Shown piece after piece: positions 42,540-52,182 of a stretch of DNA of 64,000 bases. The notes below the pieces were generated by a model. It was not told the DNA's origin. It searched no databases and saw only the letters and a program-made list of their open reading frames with translations. The position numbers and the translations under genes were made by a program. Source of the stretch: Shimia sp022448905 (GTDB lineage: Bacteria; Pseudomonadota; Alphaproteobacteria; Rhodobacterales; Rhodobacteraceae); NCBI RefSeq assembly GCF_047126315.1, contig NZ_CP138953.1, forward strand, positions 3,100,001-3,164,000, given 5' to 3'. Position 1 is the stretch's first letter, and the number at the start of each line of letters is the position of its first letter.

Positions 42540-43895
42540 ATGTCCCGCTGCCATCTCCCCACTTGCTTGCCGCTCCTCCTGGGAGCCACGCTTCTGAGCG
42601 GCTGCATGGCCAATATGAGCGAGCACCTGCCGGACATGAGCAAGCCCATGGGCCTGCTGAAAGCCAAACCCGAAGGCGCCGAGGCCGCCGCCGAGGTCAG
42701 CAAACGCACCAGCTTTGAGCAGGACGCGGATGCCAAAACCCAAAGCGAAATCCTCAACACGCTTCTGGCCCGCCGCTCCGTCATTCCAAACGACAGCGCG
42801 ATGGGACACGTGGCCGACGTGGCGCTGACTTCCTCGCGCCGCTCCGCCGAGGCCCAACTGCAAACCGCCAAATTGCGCGCCCAGGCTGAAAACAAAAACT
42901 GGCTCCCGACCCTGAGCCCCGAAATTTCCCTCAACACCCTCAGCGACGTGATCGCCGGTCTTGTGTTTGAACAGGTGCTGTTTGACCACGGCCGCAAAAA
43001 GGCAGAGCGTGAATATGCCGCCGCCGATGTCGAAGTTGCGGCCGTCACCCTCTCCGAAGATCTGAACGAACGCACCTACACCGCGCTAGCGCTTTATATC
43101 AAAGGCTTGCGCGGTCAGGAGAAGGCCCAGGTTGGCAACAAAGGCCTCGCCCAGCTGCATCATTTTGAGCGCATTGTGCAGGGGCGTGTGGACGGTGGTG
43201 TCTCCAACAAAGGCGACCTGCGCATGGTGCGCACCAAAATCCAGACTCTGGAAACCAAAAGCGAAACCGCCGCTGAAAGCGCAGGCACCGCTCTGGCCGA
43301 ACTCAAAGCCATGACCGGCACCGCCTTTACGCTGAAGCCGGTCTCCGCCCTCTCTGCCCAGTCTTACCCAGCGGTAGAACCGCTGGACGTGCTGCGCGCC
43401 CGCGCCGAAGCCGAACGCTCCGTCGCCCAAGCCACCGTGGAACGCGCCGCGCAACTGCCCGGTCTCAAGGCCACCGCCCGCACCACCAACCGCGGCAACA
43501 GCGCGGGTCTGAACCTCTCCAACGACGTTGGCCTCGGCCTTGGCACCGGCGACCGCCTGAAAGCCATCGAAGCCTCCAAAGACATTGCCGCCCGCCAGGT
43601 GGACGAAGCCCGCGAAGATGGCGCGCGCGACCGCAAACGTCTGGAAAGCAACATCCAAAGCCTCGAACGCCAAGAGCGTGAGGCCAACCAGCTCGCCCGC
43701 GAAGGCCGCGACACCTACAAACTGTTTGAAGCTCAGTTCCGCGCCGGCCAACGCTCCGTGCTCGAAGTGGTCGATGTTTACGAACAATCCGTGCTGCGTT
43801 CCCTTGACGGCGTCGACGCCAAATACGACAAGCTGCTGGCGCAACTAGAGCTCGCCCGTGATCTGGGCTTGCTGGCAGACGGAGACGCAATTTGA
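42540..43895 (+). CDS. TolC-family outer membrane protein of T1SS
   Basis: A 451-residue outer membrane factor. A lipobox (LGATLLSGCMANM) suggests a lipid anchor. Two long helical repeats (about 130-270 and 300-440) with QAEVEL-like heptads, here SRRSAEAQLQTAKLRAQAEN and RAEAERSVAQATVERAAQ, are the TolC-type hairpins. It should form the outer channel for the adhesin exporter. Its stop overlaps the ABC gene start by four bases. Confidence 0.88.
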   Translation: MSRCHLPTCLPLLLGATLLSGCMANMSEHLPDMSKPMGLLKAKPEGAEAAAEVSKRTSFEQDADAKTQSEILNTLLARRSVIPNDSAMGHVADVALTSSRRSAEAQLQTAKLRAQAENKNWLPTLSPEISLNTLSDVIAGLVFEQVLFDHGRKKAEREYAAADVEVAAVTLSEDLNERTYTALALYIKGLRGQEKAQVGNKGLAQLHHFERIVQGRVDGGVSNKGDLRMVRTKIQTLETKSETAAESAGTALAELKAMTGTAFTLKPVSALSAQSYPAVEPLDVLRARAEAERSVAQATVERAAQLPGLKATARTTNRGNSAGLNLSNDVGLGLGTGDRLKAIEASKDIAARQVDEAREDGARDRKRLESNIQSLERQEREANQLAREGRDTYKLFEAQFRAGQRSVLEVVDVYEQSVLRSLDGVDAKYDKLLAQLELARDLGLLADGDAI

Positions 43896-46219
43896 GCGAC
43901 GGGACACCCAAAGGCAAAGCACCGGTGGTGCTCTCAATTGCGGCGGTGAAATCCACCAAAGCCGCCAACAAAGCCCCCGCGCCTACCCAAACGCCTTCCC
44001 CCGCACAAGTCGCTCAAATCAATCCAAAAACCGTCGCGGCACCGGCACCAGCCAAACCTGCGGCAGCGCCTGCGCCGTCGGATGCCATCCACGATCTGGT
44101 GGAGGCCACCGCCACCCGCATCCAACACCGCGCCACGCTGATCTCCACACTCGCCTCGCTTAACGGCGTCGACATTCCGGTCACCGATGTGGCCGAGCAT
44201 ATGTGGACCAATGCGCCTGGTGATGTCTCTGTCAAAGCGCTCTCTGGCGCGCTCGCCCATGCCGGTGTGGAACCCAAAATTCATCACAAGATGAAGGTCA
44301 CCGCCGCCGCTTGGCCCGCCGTCGCGATGATGAACAATGGGCAGGCCATTTTGGTCTTGTCTCAGGACGAAGACACGCTCTACGTCTATGACGACAGCTG
44401 CGCCGACAATCGCGCCGAAGTGCCAGTCAACGAGTTTGAGCCCTTCTTCTCCGGCACCGCCCTGCGCGCCAAGGTTTCTTTGCGCCAACTGGCCGAGCGT
44501 CACGTGCCGCAGATCGCAGACGGCATGTCCGGCCACTGGTTCTGGGGCGAATTCACCAAATACCGCCGCCACATGGGCGAGATCATGCTGGGCTCGCTCG
44601 TTGCCAACCTTTTGGCCGTCGCCGTCGCGCTCTTCTCTCTGCAAGTCTACGACCGCGTCATCCCGCACCAGTCTCAAGCCACCCTTTGGGTGCTCGCCGT
44701 CGGCGCAATCTTCGCCATTGGCCTCGAAGGCCTGCTCAAACTCGCCCGCGCCAAGATGAGCGACGCCGCTGGCCGCCGCATGGAACTTTCCATCCAGCAC
44801 CGCCTGATGAAGCGCCTGTTGGGCATGCGCTCGGACCGCCGCCCCCTGCCCCCATCCGGCCTGTTTGCCGCGATGCGCGATTTCGGCGCGGTGCGTGACT
44901 TCTTCACCTCCACCACCATCTCGGTGCTGGCAGACATGCCGTTTATTGTCATCTTCCTCGCACTGGTGGCTTCCATCGCAGGCAACCTTGTCTGGGTGTT
45001 GATGCTCGGCGGCGTGCTCATGGTCCTGCCCGCCTATGTCTTGCAAAAACGCATGATCAGCCTGTCGCGCGAAACCCAAGGCGCCTCCGCCAAAGTAGGC
45101 CGCCTGCTGCAAGAGGTCATCACTGAGCTCGACACCGTGAAAACCCAACGCGGCGAAGACCGCGTGCTGCGCCTGTGGGACGAGCTCAACGCCGTTTCCA
45201 GCCACTCCTCCGCCGAACAACGCCGCCTCAGCTCCGCCCTGACCTACTGGTCCCAAGGCGTGCAGCAAATGACCTATATCGCCACTGTGGTGATCGGCAC
45301 CTATCTGGTGTTTGCGGGCGAATTCACCGTCGGCACCATCATCGCCTGCGGCATCCTCACCTCGCGCACGCTGGCCCCGCTGACTCAGTTCGCGGGCACT
45401 CTGGCGCGCTGGTCCAACGTCAAAGGCGCGCTGGAAAGCCTTGATGCCATTGCGCTTTCTGAGCAGGAAAAAGACGGCGAGCGCAAATACCTGCGCCGCG
45501 AAAAACTCGAGGGCCAGTTCGAACTGCGCGAGCTGTCCTTTGCCTATGACGAAGACAGCGGCGCCTCCCTCGATGTGCCCGGCGTGGTCATCAAACCGGG
45601 CCAGCGCGTGACTATCCTTGGCGCCAATGGCTCCGGCAAATCCACGCTGCTGAAGCTCATGGCCGGTCTCTACGGCCCCACCAAAGGCCGCGTGCTGCTC
45701 GACGGCACCGACATGGGCCAGATCGACCAACGCGACCTGCGCCGCAATATCGGCTACCTCAGCCAGGACGTGCGCCTGTTTGCAGGTTCCTTGCGGGACA
45801 ACCTCAACCTCACACAGCTCGAACGCGACGACGACCGCCTGATGGCCGCGCTCGATTTTGCCGGCCTCGGTCCCTTCCTGCGCAATCATCCGCAGGGGCT
45901 GGACCTACAAATTCGCGACGGCGGCGAAGGACTGTCAATCGGCCAGCGCCAATCTATCGGTTGGGCGCGCCTCTGGCTGCAAAACCCCAGCATCGTTTTG
46001 CTCGATGAGCCCACCGCTGCGCTCGACCAAACGCTAGAACGCACGCTGGTCAGCCGCCTGTCCACTTGGCTCGAAGGCCGAACCGCCCTTATCGCCACCC
46101 ACCGCACGCCGATCCTTGCGCTCTCCACCCGCACGCTGATCCTGCAAAACGGCCGCCTCGTGGTCGATGGCCCACGGGAACAAGTCCTCGCCCACCTCGC
46201 CGGAGGGGCCAACGGATGA
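43892..46219 (+). CDS. Type I secretion ABC transporter
   Basis: A 775-residue exporter of the LapB/LssB class. Residues about 1-65 are Ala/Pro/Lys-rich; about 70-205 form a C39-like domain that lacks the catalytic Cys, as usual in exporters that only recognise their substrate. Membrane helices lie between about 225 and 500. The ATPase domain has Walker A GANGSGKST (about 579), a signature LSIGQRQ (in place of LSGGQ), Walker B IVLLDEPT and the switch His in ATHRT. It moves the adhesin out in one step. It begins and ends in four-base overlaps with its neighbours. Confidence 0.92.
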   Translation: MSDGTPKGKAPVVLSIAAVKSTKAANKAPAPTQTPSPAQVAQINPKTVAAPAPAKPAAAPAPSDAIHDLVEATATRIQHRATLISTLASLNGVDIPVTDVAEHMWTNAPGDVSVKALSGALAHAGVEPKIHHKMKVTAAAWPAVAMMNNGQAILVLSQDEDTLYVYDDSCADNRAEVPVNEFEPFFSGTALRAKVSLRQLAERHVPQIADGMSGHWFWGEFTKYRRHMGEIMLGSLVANLLAVAVALFSLQVYDRVIPHQSQATLWVLAVGAIFAIGLEGLLKLARAKMSDAAGRRMELSIQHRLMKRLLGMRSDRRPLPPSGLFAAMRDFGAVRDFFTSTTISVLADMPFIVIFLALVASIAGNLVWVLMLGGVLMVLPAYVLQKRMISLSRETQGASAKVGRLLQEVITELDTVKTQRGEDRVLRLWDELNAVSSHSSAEQRRLSSALTYWSQGVQQMTYIATVVIGTYLVFAGEFTVGTIIACGILTSRTLAPLTQFAGTLARWSNVKGALESLDAIALSEQEKDGERKYLRREKLEGQFELRELSFAYDEDSGASLDVPGVVIKPGQRVTILGANGSGKSTLLKLMAGLYGPTKGRVLLDGTDMGQIDQRDLRRNIGYLSQDVRLFAGSLRDNLNLTQLERDDDRLMAALDFAGLGPFLRNHPQGLDLQIRDGGEGLSIGQRQSIGWARLWLQNPSIVLLDEPTAALDQTLERTLVSRLSTWLEGRTALIATHRTPILALSTRTLILQNGRLVVDGPREQVLAHLAGGANG

Positions 46220-47397
46220 CCACATCCGAGTTTGAGAACGAAACCGGCCTCGACGAGCAACTCAAAGCCTCCCGCCTCACGATCCGCCTGATTGCCGCCG
46301 CAGTCGGGCTGTTTGTCATCTGGTCCGCCTTTGCCTGGGTCGACGAAATTGTGCGGGCTGACGGTCAGGTCGTGTCCTCCTCACGCTCCCAATCCGTGCA
46401 AAACCTCGAAGGCGGCATCCTCGCCAACCTCGCCGTCAAACAGGGCGACTTGGTTGAGGCGGGTCAAGTGCTCGCCACTCTGTCTGACACCCGATTCCGC
46501 TCCGCCTTTGACGACCTACAAGACCAGATCGACGCGTTGGAATTGCGCCGCCTGCGTCTTGAAGCCGAGATCGACGGCCAGTTCGAATTTGACGTGCCTG
46601 AAGAGCTTGCCAAACGCGCGCCCCGCATTCTGGCCTCTGAAAAAGCCCTGATCGAAGCCCGCCAGACCGACATCGACAGCCGCCGCGAAGGCGCCTTCAC
46701 CCAGCTCGAACAGGCCCAAGAAGAGCTCTCCAACATGGAGCGTCTCTACAAGAAAGAGTTTGTCGCCCTGCTGGAGGTCAACAAGGCCCGCGAGAAAGCC
46801 TCCGAGGCCGAAATCCGCTACATGGACATCCTCACCCAGGCCGAGCTGGCGCTGGCGGAGGAATACTCCGAAACCCTCAAAGAGATCACCTCGCTCAAGC
46901 AGGAAATGCGCCTCGCGCAAGACCAGCTGTCGCGCACCGTGATCACCGCGCCCATGCGCGGGATTGTGAACAACCTCGCCGTGACAACCATCGGCGGCGT
47001 GGTGCGGCCAGGCGAAGAAATCTTTGAAATCATCCCCTTGGGCGAAGAACTTTTTGTCGAGGCCCAAGTCCGCCCGGAAAACATCGCCAACGTCGAGCCG
47101 GGCCAAGACGCCTCCATCAAACTCACCGCCTACGACTACACCATCTATGGCTCGCTCAAAGGCAAGGTGGATTTCATCTCCGCAGACACTTTTGAAGACG
47201 AACGCGACCCCTCTGCGCCGCCCTACTACAAGGTCACCGTCAACGTGAACGCCGACGCGCTGACTGAGCGCCAGAAGGCCATCGAAATCCGCCCCGGCAT
47301 GCGCGCCACCGTGGAACTGCACACCGGCTCCAAAACCGTCCTGCGCTACCTGATGAAACCGCTGTATAAGAGCAAAGAGGCCTTCCGGGAGCCCTAG
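46216..47397 (+). CDS. HlyD-family T1SS adaptor
   Basis: A 393-residue periplasmic adaptor (LapC-like). One transmembrane helix (about 22-42) is followed by SSSRSQSVQNLEGGILANL, the classic HlyD N-terminal half-motif, then a long coiled coil (about 95-245), the second half-motif TVITAPMRGIVNNLAVTTIG, and a beta-rich end. It links the ABC exporter to the TolC-like channel. The ATG at 46216 overlaps the exporter stop (ATGA); the frame open upstream to 46066 is inside the exporter gene. Confidence 0.92.
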   Translation: MTTSEFENETGLDEQLKASRLTIRLIAAAVGLFVIWSAFAWVDEIVRADGQVVSSSRSQSVQNLEGGILANLAVKQGDLVEAGQVLATLSDTRFRSAFDDLQDQIDALELRRLRLEAEIDGQFEFDVPEELAKRAPRILASEKALIEARQTDIDSRREGAFTQLEQAQEELSNMERLYKKEFVALLEVNKAREKASEAEIRYMDILTQAELALAEEYSETLKEITSLKQEMRLAQDQLSRTVITAPMRGIVNNLAVTTIGGVVRPGEEIFEIIPLGEELFVEAQVRPENIANVEPGQDASIKLTAYDYTIYGSLKGKVDFISADTFEDERDPSAPPYYKVTVNVNADALTERQKAIEIRPGMRATVELHTGSKTVLRYLMKPLYKSKEAFREP

Positions 47398-47457
47398 GCG
47401 CAACCTCCGCGCGATCAAACTGTTGCGCAACCTGACCGCAACGTCGAAGGTGCCACC

Positions 47458-48747
47458 ATGACACCAGAAACCGCGTTCTCCTTCTCAGCTCTCAGCGACT
47501 CGGCACAACGCCACATTCGGGTGTTCCAAATCCACCAGTTTCTGGACCGTTTTGCCATGGGTCTCACGGTGGCCGTGGTCGCGCTGGCCTTGACCGACCG
47601 CGGCATGGATCTCTTCCAGATCTCGCTGCTTTTCGGGGTTTATTCCCTGACCACCATGACAATGGAGCTGCCCTTTGGCGGCTTGGCCGACAGCATCGGG
47701 CGCAAGCCGGTCTTCCTCACAGCCGTCATCGCCAGCCTGATCTCCCTCGCGCTGTTTCTCTCCAGCAGCAATTTCTACGTGCTGGCGCTCTCTTTTGCTT
47801 TCATTGGCTTTGGCCGCGCCCTGCGATCCGGCACCTTGGACGCGTGGTTTGTCGAAACCTTCAAAACAACCGCCCCCAACGTGGACGTACAACCCGCCCT
47901 CGCCAAAGCGCAAACTGCCAATGCCATTGGCCTCGCCATGGGCGCGATCCTCGGCGGCCTTCTCCCCGACATCCTCGGACCCTATGCGCAATCCCTCGGG
48001 TTCAGCCCTTATGACACCTCCTACGCTGCCAGCTTTGCCGTGATGCTCGGCGTGTTTGCCTTTACCAAGCTGGCCATCATCGAGCCGCCTCGCCCCAAGC
48101 ACCCACGCGGGCTCATACAAGGCTTTGCCAACGTGCCGCTGGTGATCAAGGACGCGGGCCTGCTGGCCCTCAAACACCGCACGCTCTCCCTGCTGCTGGC
48201 CGCACTGGCGATCTTCCTCATGGCCACCAACCCGGTCGAGGTGCTCTGGCCCACTTTCGCCAAGCCGATGCTGGACGCGACTTTCGCCAACACCGCCATC
48301 GGCGCCCTGACCGCCACCTATTTCTTCGCCATCGCCTTTGGTGCCGCGCTCTCGCCACACGTCAGCAAACTCTTCAAACGCCACCACGCCAAAACTCTCG
48401 TAGCCACCTTTACTTGTCTCGCCGCACTACAAATCGCCCTCGCCTACCAAGGCCACATCCTCGCCTTCGCAACCGTCTTCATCCTCTATTCCATCTGTCT
48501 CGGCATCTGCGAAACCCCGGCCAGCAGCATCCTGCACCGCTGCGTTGCGGATCATCAGCGCTCCACCCTGCTGTCCCTGCGTTCCCTGATCCAACAACTC
48601 GGCGCGGCACTAGGCCTGCTCCTTACCGGGTCCGTCGCAGAGCTCTACTCCCTCTCCATCGCATGGAGTCTCGGCGCAGTGTTCCTGCTCCTAGCGGCCG
48701 TGTTGTGCTTGATGTTGGAGAAGCAGATAAAAGCTGAACAGATTTAG
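47458..48747 (+). CDS. MFS transporter
   Basis: A 429-residue protein with about 12 transmembrane helices. The MFS loop motif is seen as GGLADSIGRKPVFLTA between helices 2 and 3. The substrate is unknown; the sequence resembles drug/metabolite exporters. It is 60 bases behind the T1SS adaptor on the same strand and might be read through from it, but it has its own ribosome site and no evident connection to secretion. Confidence 0.88.
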   Translation: MTPETAFSFSALSDSAQRHIRVFQIHQFLDRFAMGLTVAVVALALTDRGMDLFQISLLFGVYSLTTMTMELPFGGLADSIGRKPVFLTAVIASLISLALFLSSSNFYVLALSFAFIGFGRALRSGTLDAWFVETFKTTAPNVDVQPALAKAQTANAIGLAMGAILGGLLPDILGPYAQSLGFSPYDTSYAASFAVMLGVFAFTKLAIIEPPRPKHPRGLIQGFANVPLVIKDAGLLALKHRTLSLLLAALAIFLMATNPVEVLWPTFAKPMLDATFANTAIGALTATYFFAIAFGAALSPHVSKLFKRHHAKTLVATFTCLAALQIALAYQGHILAFATVFILYSICLGICETPASSILHRCVADHQRSTLLSLRSLIQQLGAALGLLLTGSVAELYSLSIAWSLGAVFLLLAAVLCLMLEKQIKAEQI

Positions 48748-48895
48748 ACATACGTCACCTCCCGAGCCCTCGCCACATTCTCGCCGCACAAATCATCAGC
48801 AACGCCAGCGCCACAGCTCCTTTCCCCGCAACTATGCCGTGACTTGTCCCGCGCCCTCCCGTACTCCTGAAGCACAGCAACAGGAGCCGCGTCCC

Positions 48896-49501
48896 ATGGA
48901 CCTCACTCACATCCTTACCTTCAATCTTGCACTGGCCGCCGCCATTGCCAGTCCCGGCCCAGCTTTCCTGATTTCCGTAAAAACCACCCTCACCGCGGGC
49001 CGCCGTGCTGGTCTCGCTGTGGGGGCCGGTCTCGGCCTCATGGCCGCGCTCTGGACCCTGGCCGCCCTTATGGGGCTGGAAGTGATCTTCACCGCCTTCC
49101 CATGGGCCTACCTCGCCGTGAAAACCATCGGCGCGCTTTATCTGATGTATATCGCCTACGGCATGTGGAAAGGCGCTCGTGATCCTTTGGCACCAACCGA
49201 CGTGAAACCGGCCCATCACGCTTTCTGGCAAGGGCTGATGATCAACCTGATGAACCCCAAATCGGTGTTGTTTGCCGCCGCCGTGCTGGTGGTGATCTTC
49301 CCCGCCAACATGACGCTCTCGGAAAAAGGCTTCATCTTCTCCAATCACCTGGTGATCGAGCTGATCTTCTACAGCCTGCTGGCCTTTGGCATGAGCACAG
49401 CCACAGCCCGCGCCGCCTACCTGCGCGCCAAGACCTATCTCGACCGCATCGCCGCCGTGGTACTTTCCGCCCTCGGCCTGCGCCTTCTGTTTGGCAAATA
49501 A
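48896..49501 (+). CDS. LysE-family exporter
   Basis: A 201-residue LysE/RhtB-type amino-acid exporter with about six hydrophobic helices. Family marks are ASPGPAFLISVKTTLTAGRRAG at the N-terminus and GLMINLMNPKSVLFAAAVL in the middle. The start at 48896 follows CAGGAG. The exported compound cannot be named. Confidence 0.92.
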   Translation: MDLTHILTFNLALAAAIASPGPAFLISVKTTLTAGRRAGLAVGAGLGLMAALWTLAALMGLEVIFTAFPWAYLAVKTIGALYLMYIAYGMWKGARDPLAPTDVKPAHHAFWQGLMINLMNPKSVLFAAAVLVVIFPANMTLSEKGFIFSNHLVIELIFYSLLAFGMSTATARAAYLRAKTYLDRIAAVVLSALGLRLLFGK

Positions 49502-49512
49502 CACCTGATAAA

Positions 49513-49540
49513 CAAAAAATGGCGGCCCGAGGGCCGCCAG
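49513..49540. terminator. Terminator between LysE-type and protease genes
   Basis: TGGCGGCCC and GGGCCGCCA form a perfect 9-bp stem around a 2-base centre, with an A/T tract serving the minus-strand protease gene. Confidence 0.85.
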
Positions 49541-49569
49541 AGTTGGACAAGTAAGCCAGAGCAGGAGGC

Positions 49570-50271
49570 TTACCCACCCGCAATCATTTGCCGGAGCGTG
49601 TCCGCGCTCAACAGCGTCCCCACAGAGACATTCTTTCCACCCATCGCTGCCTTGGCAGACACCACAGAAACCACCGCAGGGTTGTTGCCATTGGTCAGCG
49701 CCAGAACCGGCGCGCCAGAGGCGCCAAAGTTGACTTCACAGCTCATCACCAGCGTTTCCTGCTGACGGGCCAGCACGCGGCAGGGATATTCCAGAATCGG
49801 ATCGGTGCGGTTGCTGATGGTGTAGCTCAACACCCCCAGCATATCGCCGCTGGACAGGTTGGCACCGTAGCGCATGGGCAGCACAGAGTTCTTTGCAATT
49901 GGCGTGCCCAGCTTCAGCAGCGCGATGTCACTGCCCACTTGAGCTTTGCCCTTGTGGTTGTGGATGTAATCGGGATGCGCCGTGGCGACAGAGACTTTGC
50001 GAACCGCCTTGGCCTTGCCGCGCTTCAAACCAGCCTGAAACTCGATCTGATGGGGCTGGAGTTTTTTGCCGGTACGCGGGTCATAAAGACAATGCGCGGC
50101 GGTCAGCACCAAATCCGGTGAAATCAATGCCCCCGTACACATCGCCTTACCTGACAACATCAGGCGTCCAACCGCTGCCTCTCCGGGCAGCTTCCCTGTT
50201 ACGTTTGCTTCGGCATGCAACACGGCTGGCAGCAGCGTTACAAGTGTGGCGAGTAGTCTAATGGCGCGCAT
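49570..50271 (-). CDS. Secreted trypsin-like serine protease
   Basis: A 233-residue S1-family protease with a signal peptide (cleavage near LHAEA, residue about 22). The catalytic triad is His in LTAAHCLYD, Asp in SDIALLKLG and Ser in NFGASGAPVLAL. The Cys pair around the His (CTGALIS...AAHC) is usual. It acts in periplasm or outside. GGGAGG precedes the start. Confidence 0.9.
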   Translation of the reverse strand: MRAIRLLATLVTLLPAVLHAEANVTGKLPGEAAVGRLMLSGKAMCTGALISPDLVLTAAHCLYDPRTGKKLQPHQIEFQAGLKRGKAKAVRKVSVATAHPDYIHNHKGKAQVGSDIALLKLGTPIAKNSVLPMRYGANLSSGDMLGVLSYTISNRTDPILEYPCRVLARQQETLVMSCEVNFGASGAPVLALTNGNNPAVVSVVSAKAAMGGKNVSVGTLLSADTLRQMIAGG

Positions 50272-50421
50272 GGTGCCTCCCTCAAATCCTTGAAATCACT
50301 TGAACAAGCATCTGGGGCAGCATTCGGACCAAATCGGTGCCATTTGCGGTCTGTTTCTGGGGCACGCGGTGTTCGACTTGGGGCCAAAACAAGGCAGTCG
50401 TTAAAATCCAACTCTCCGCAA

Positions 50422-50449
50422 TTTGCGTAAAAATCGATGTATATATAAG
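50422..50449 (+). promoter_or_regulatory. Possible promoter toward flavin reductase
   Basis: TTTGCG (50422-50427) and TATAAG (50444-50449) with a 16-base spacer in the divergent gap between the protease and flavin reductase genes. A frame at 50238-50486 on the minus strand overlaps the protease start and is not called. Confidence 0.35.
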
Positions 50450-50558
50450 GAGAGCCCGCAGTCACTGTGGTCGATGAATTTGACAATCGTAAAGGCAGAG
50501 CAAACTGTCTCTTGCGCCCGCCCTATTTTCGGCCCATTGCTGCGCTAGGATGCGCGAC

Positions 50559-51077
50559 ATGAAAGACAACCTGCATATGACGGATGAATCCTTTGCCCCT
50601 ACGGCTGAGAACCAGCGCCGCTTCCGCGACGCCCTTGGGTGCTTTGCCACCGGTGTGACCGTTGTCACCGTGCCCACCGCTCAGGGTCCACTTGGCATGA
50701 CCGCCAATTCTTTCTCTTCTGTGTCGCTTGATCCGCCGCTGGTGCTCTGGTGCCCGGCCCGCAATTCAGAGCGCCACCCGTTCTTTGCCGGTGCCAGCCA
50801 CTTTGCCATCCATATGCTGCGCGATGACCAAAGCGCACTGGCCATGGACTTCGCCCGCAACGGCGATCCCTTCGCCACATTGCAACATGGCACCAACGCC
50901 GATCACGTGCCGCTGTTGCCGGATTGTCTGGCCCGCTTTGAATGCCGCACCCATGCGGTGCACGATGGCGGTGACCATGACATTGTGGTGGGTCAGGTGG
51001 AACGCCTCTGGGTCGGCGAAGGCAAACCCTTGGTCTTTGCACAGTCCCACTTTGGATGCTTTGACGCCAACGCCTAA
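50559..51077 (+). CDS. Flavin reductase-like protein
   Basis: A 172-residue protein of the flavin reductase-like FMN-binding family (HpaC type). It has RRFRDALGCFATGVTVVTV and GMTANSFSSVSLDPPLVLW, the flavin-binding signature, and the C-terminal HDIVVGQVERLWV. Such proteins supply reduced flavin to a two-component monooxygenase, but no monooxygenase is nearby. The start could be 50550, 50559 or 50577; AGGA fits 50559 best. Confidence 0.88.
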   Translation: MKDNLHMTDESFAPTAENQRRFRDALGCFATGVTVVTVPTAQGPLGMTANSFSSVSLDPPLVLWCPARNSERHPFFAGASHFAIHMLRDDQSALAMDFARNGDPFATLQHGTNADHVPLLPDCLARFECRTHAVHDGGDHDIVVGQVERLWVGEGKPLVFAQSHFGCFDANA

Positions 51078-51240
51078 GCCTCTATAATTTCAGCGCTTTA
51101 CACAGCCCCGCTCAAGGTAACGCAGGGTTGCGTCTTTGACATGGCTTTTCCCCACTATTTTTGTTGTGAATCAAAGTGGGCCCTCCATATTGGGAGCATA
51201 ACGCGCCAACAAATTACCCTTTTGAGCACTGGAGCCTCCC

Positions 51241-52182
51241 TTGGAACAGTCCGCCCCTCACGTGAACAGTTTTGACGCCATGCTGGCCGCCACCGCGCCG
51301 CTGGACCCGATTGCCACCGCCGTTGTGCACCCCTGTGACGCCGCCTCTCTGATCGGCGCGCTCGAAGCCCGCGACAAAACCCTGATCACCCCCATTCTGG
51401 TCGGACCCGAAGACCGCATCAAAGCTGTCGCAGCCGAGGAAGGCCACAACATCGACGGGTTGGACATCGTCGACGCCAAACACAGCCACGCCAGCGCCCA
51501 GGCCGCCGTGCGTCTTGTGCGCGAAGGCAAGGCCCAGGCCCTGATGAAAGGCGCGCTGCACACCGATGAGGTCATGAGCGCCGTGGTCGACAAGGTCACC
51601 GGCCTGCGCACCGAACGCCGCATGAGCCACGTCTTTGTCCTCGACGTGCCCACCTACCCCAAACCGCTTCTGATCACCGACGCCGCAATCAACATCTTCC
51701 CCGATCTGATGGTCAAAGCCGACATCGTGCAAAACAGCATTGAGCTCGCGCACGCGATTGGCGTCGACGAGCCGAAAGTGGCCATCCTCTCCGCGCTGGA
51801 AACCATTTACCCCAAGATCCCCTCCACTGTCGAAGCCGCAGCACTCTGCAAAATGGCTGACCGGGGCCAAATCACCGGCGGCGTGCTGGACGGCCCCCTG
51901 GCCTTTGACAACGCCATTTCGCGCAAGGCCGCGGACGCCAAAGGCATCACATCTCCCGTCCCTGGCGAAGCCGACATCCTCGTCGCCCCTGACCTGGAAG
52001 CTGGCAACATGATCGCCAAACAGCTGATGTACCTCGCCGGTGCCGACAGCGCCGGTCTCGTGCTGGGCGCGCGCGTTCCGATCATGCTGACCTCCCGCGC
52101 CGACGGCACGCTCAGCCGTCTGGTCTCCGCCGCGCTGGCGCAGCTCATGGTGCACCACACCCTTGGTCGGGACCTGATGTGA
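51241..52182 (+). CDS. Phosphate acetyl/butyryltransferase
   Basis: A 313-residue phosphotransacylase (Pta/Ptb type). Features are VREGKAQALMKGALHTDEVM, the SHVFVLDVPTYPKPLLITDAA segment, and the C-terminal AGLVLGARVPIMLTSRADG. It exchanges CoA and phosphate on acetyl or similar acyl groups. The start is TTG with GGAG upstream. It overlaps the acetate kinase gene by one base, so the two together convert acyl-CoA to carboxylate and ATP, or the reverse. Confidence 0.92.
   Translation: MEQSAPHVNSFDAMLAATAPLDPIATAVVHPCDAASLIGALEARDKTLITPILVGPEDRIKAVAAEEGHNIDGLDIVDAKHSHASAQAAVRLVREGKAQALMKGALHTDEVMSAVVDKVTGLRTERRMSHVFVLDVPTYPKPLLITDAAINIFPDLMVKADIVQNSIELAHAIGVDEPKVAILSALETIYPKIPSTVEAAALCKMADRGQITGGVLDGPLAFDNAISRKAADAKGITSPVPGEADILVAPDLEAGNMIAKQLMYLAGADSAGLVLGARVPIMLTSRADGTLSRLVSAALAQLMVHHTLGRDLM

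Noticed and set aside
43934..45889. Minus-strand frame of 651 codons opposite the ABC exporter
   Set aside because: Antisense shadow in high-GC DNA; the plus frame has Walker and signature motifs.
50238..50486. 82-codon minus frame upstream of the protease
   Set aside because: Overlaps the protease start in another frame and lacks features.
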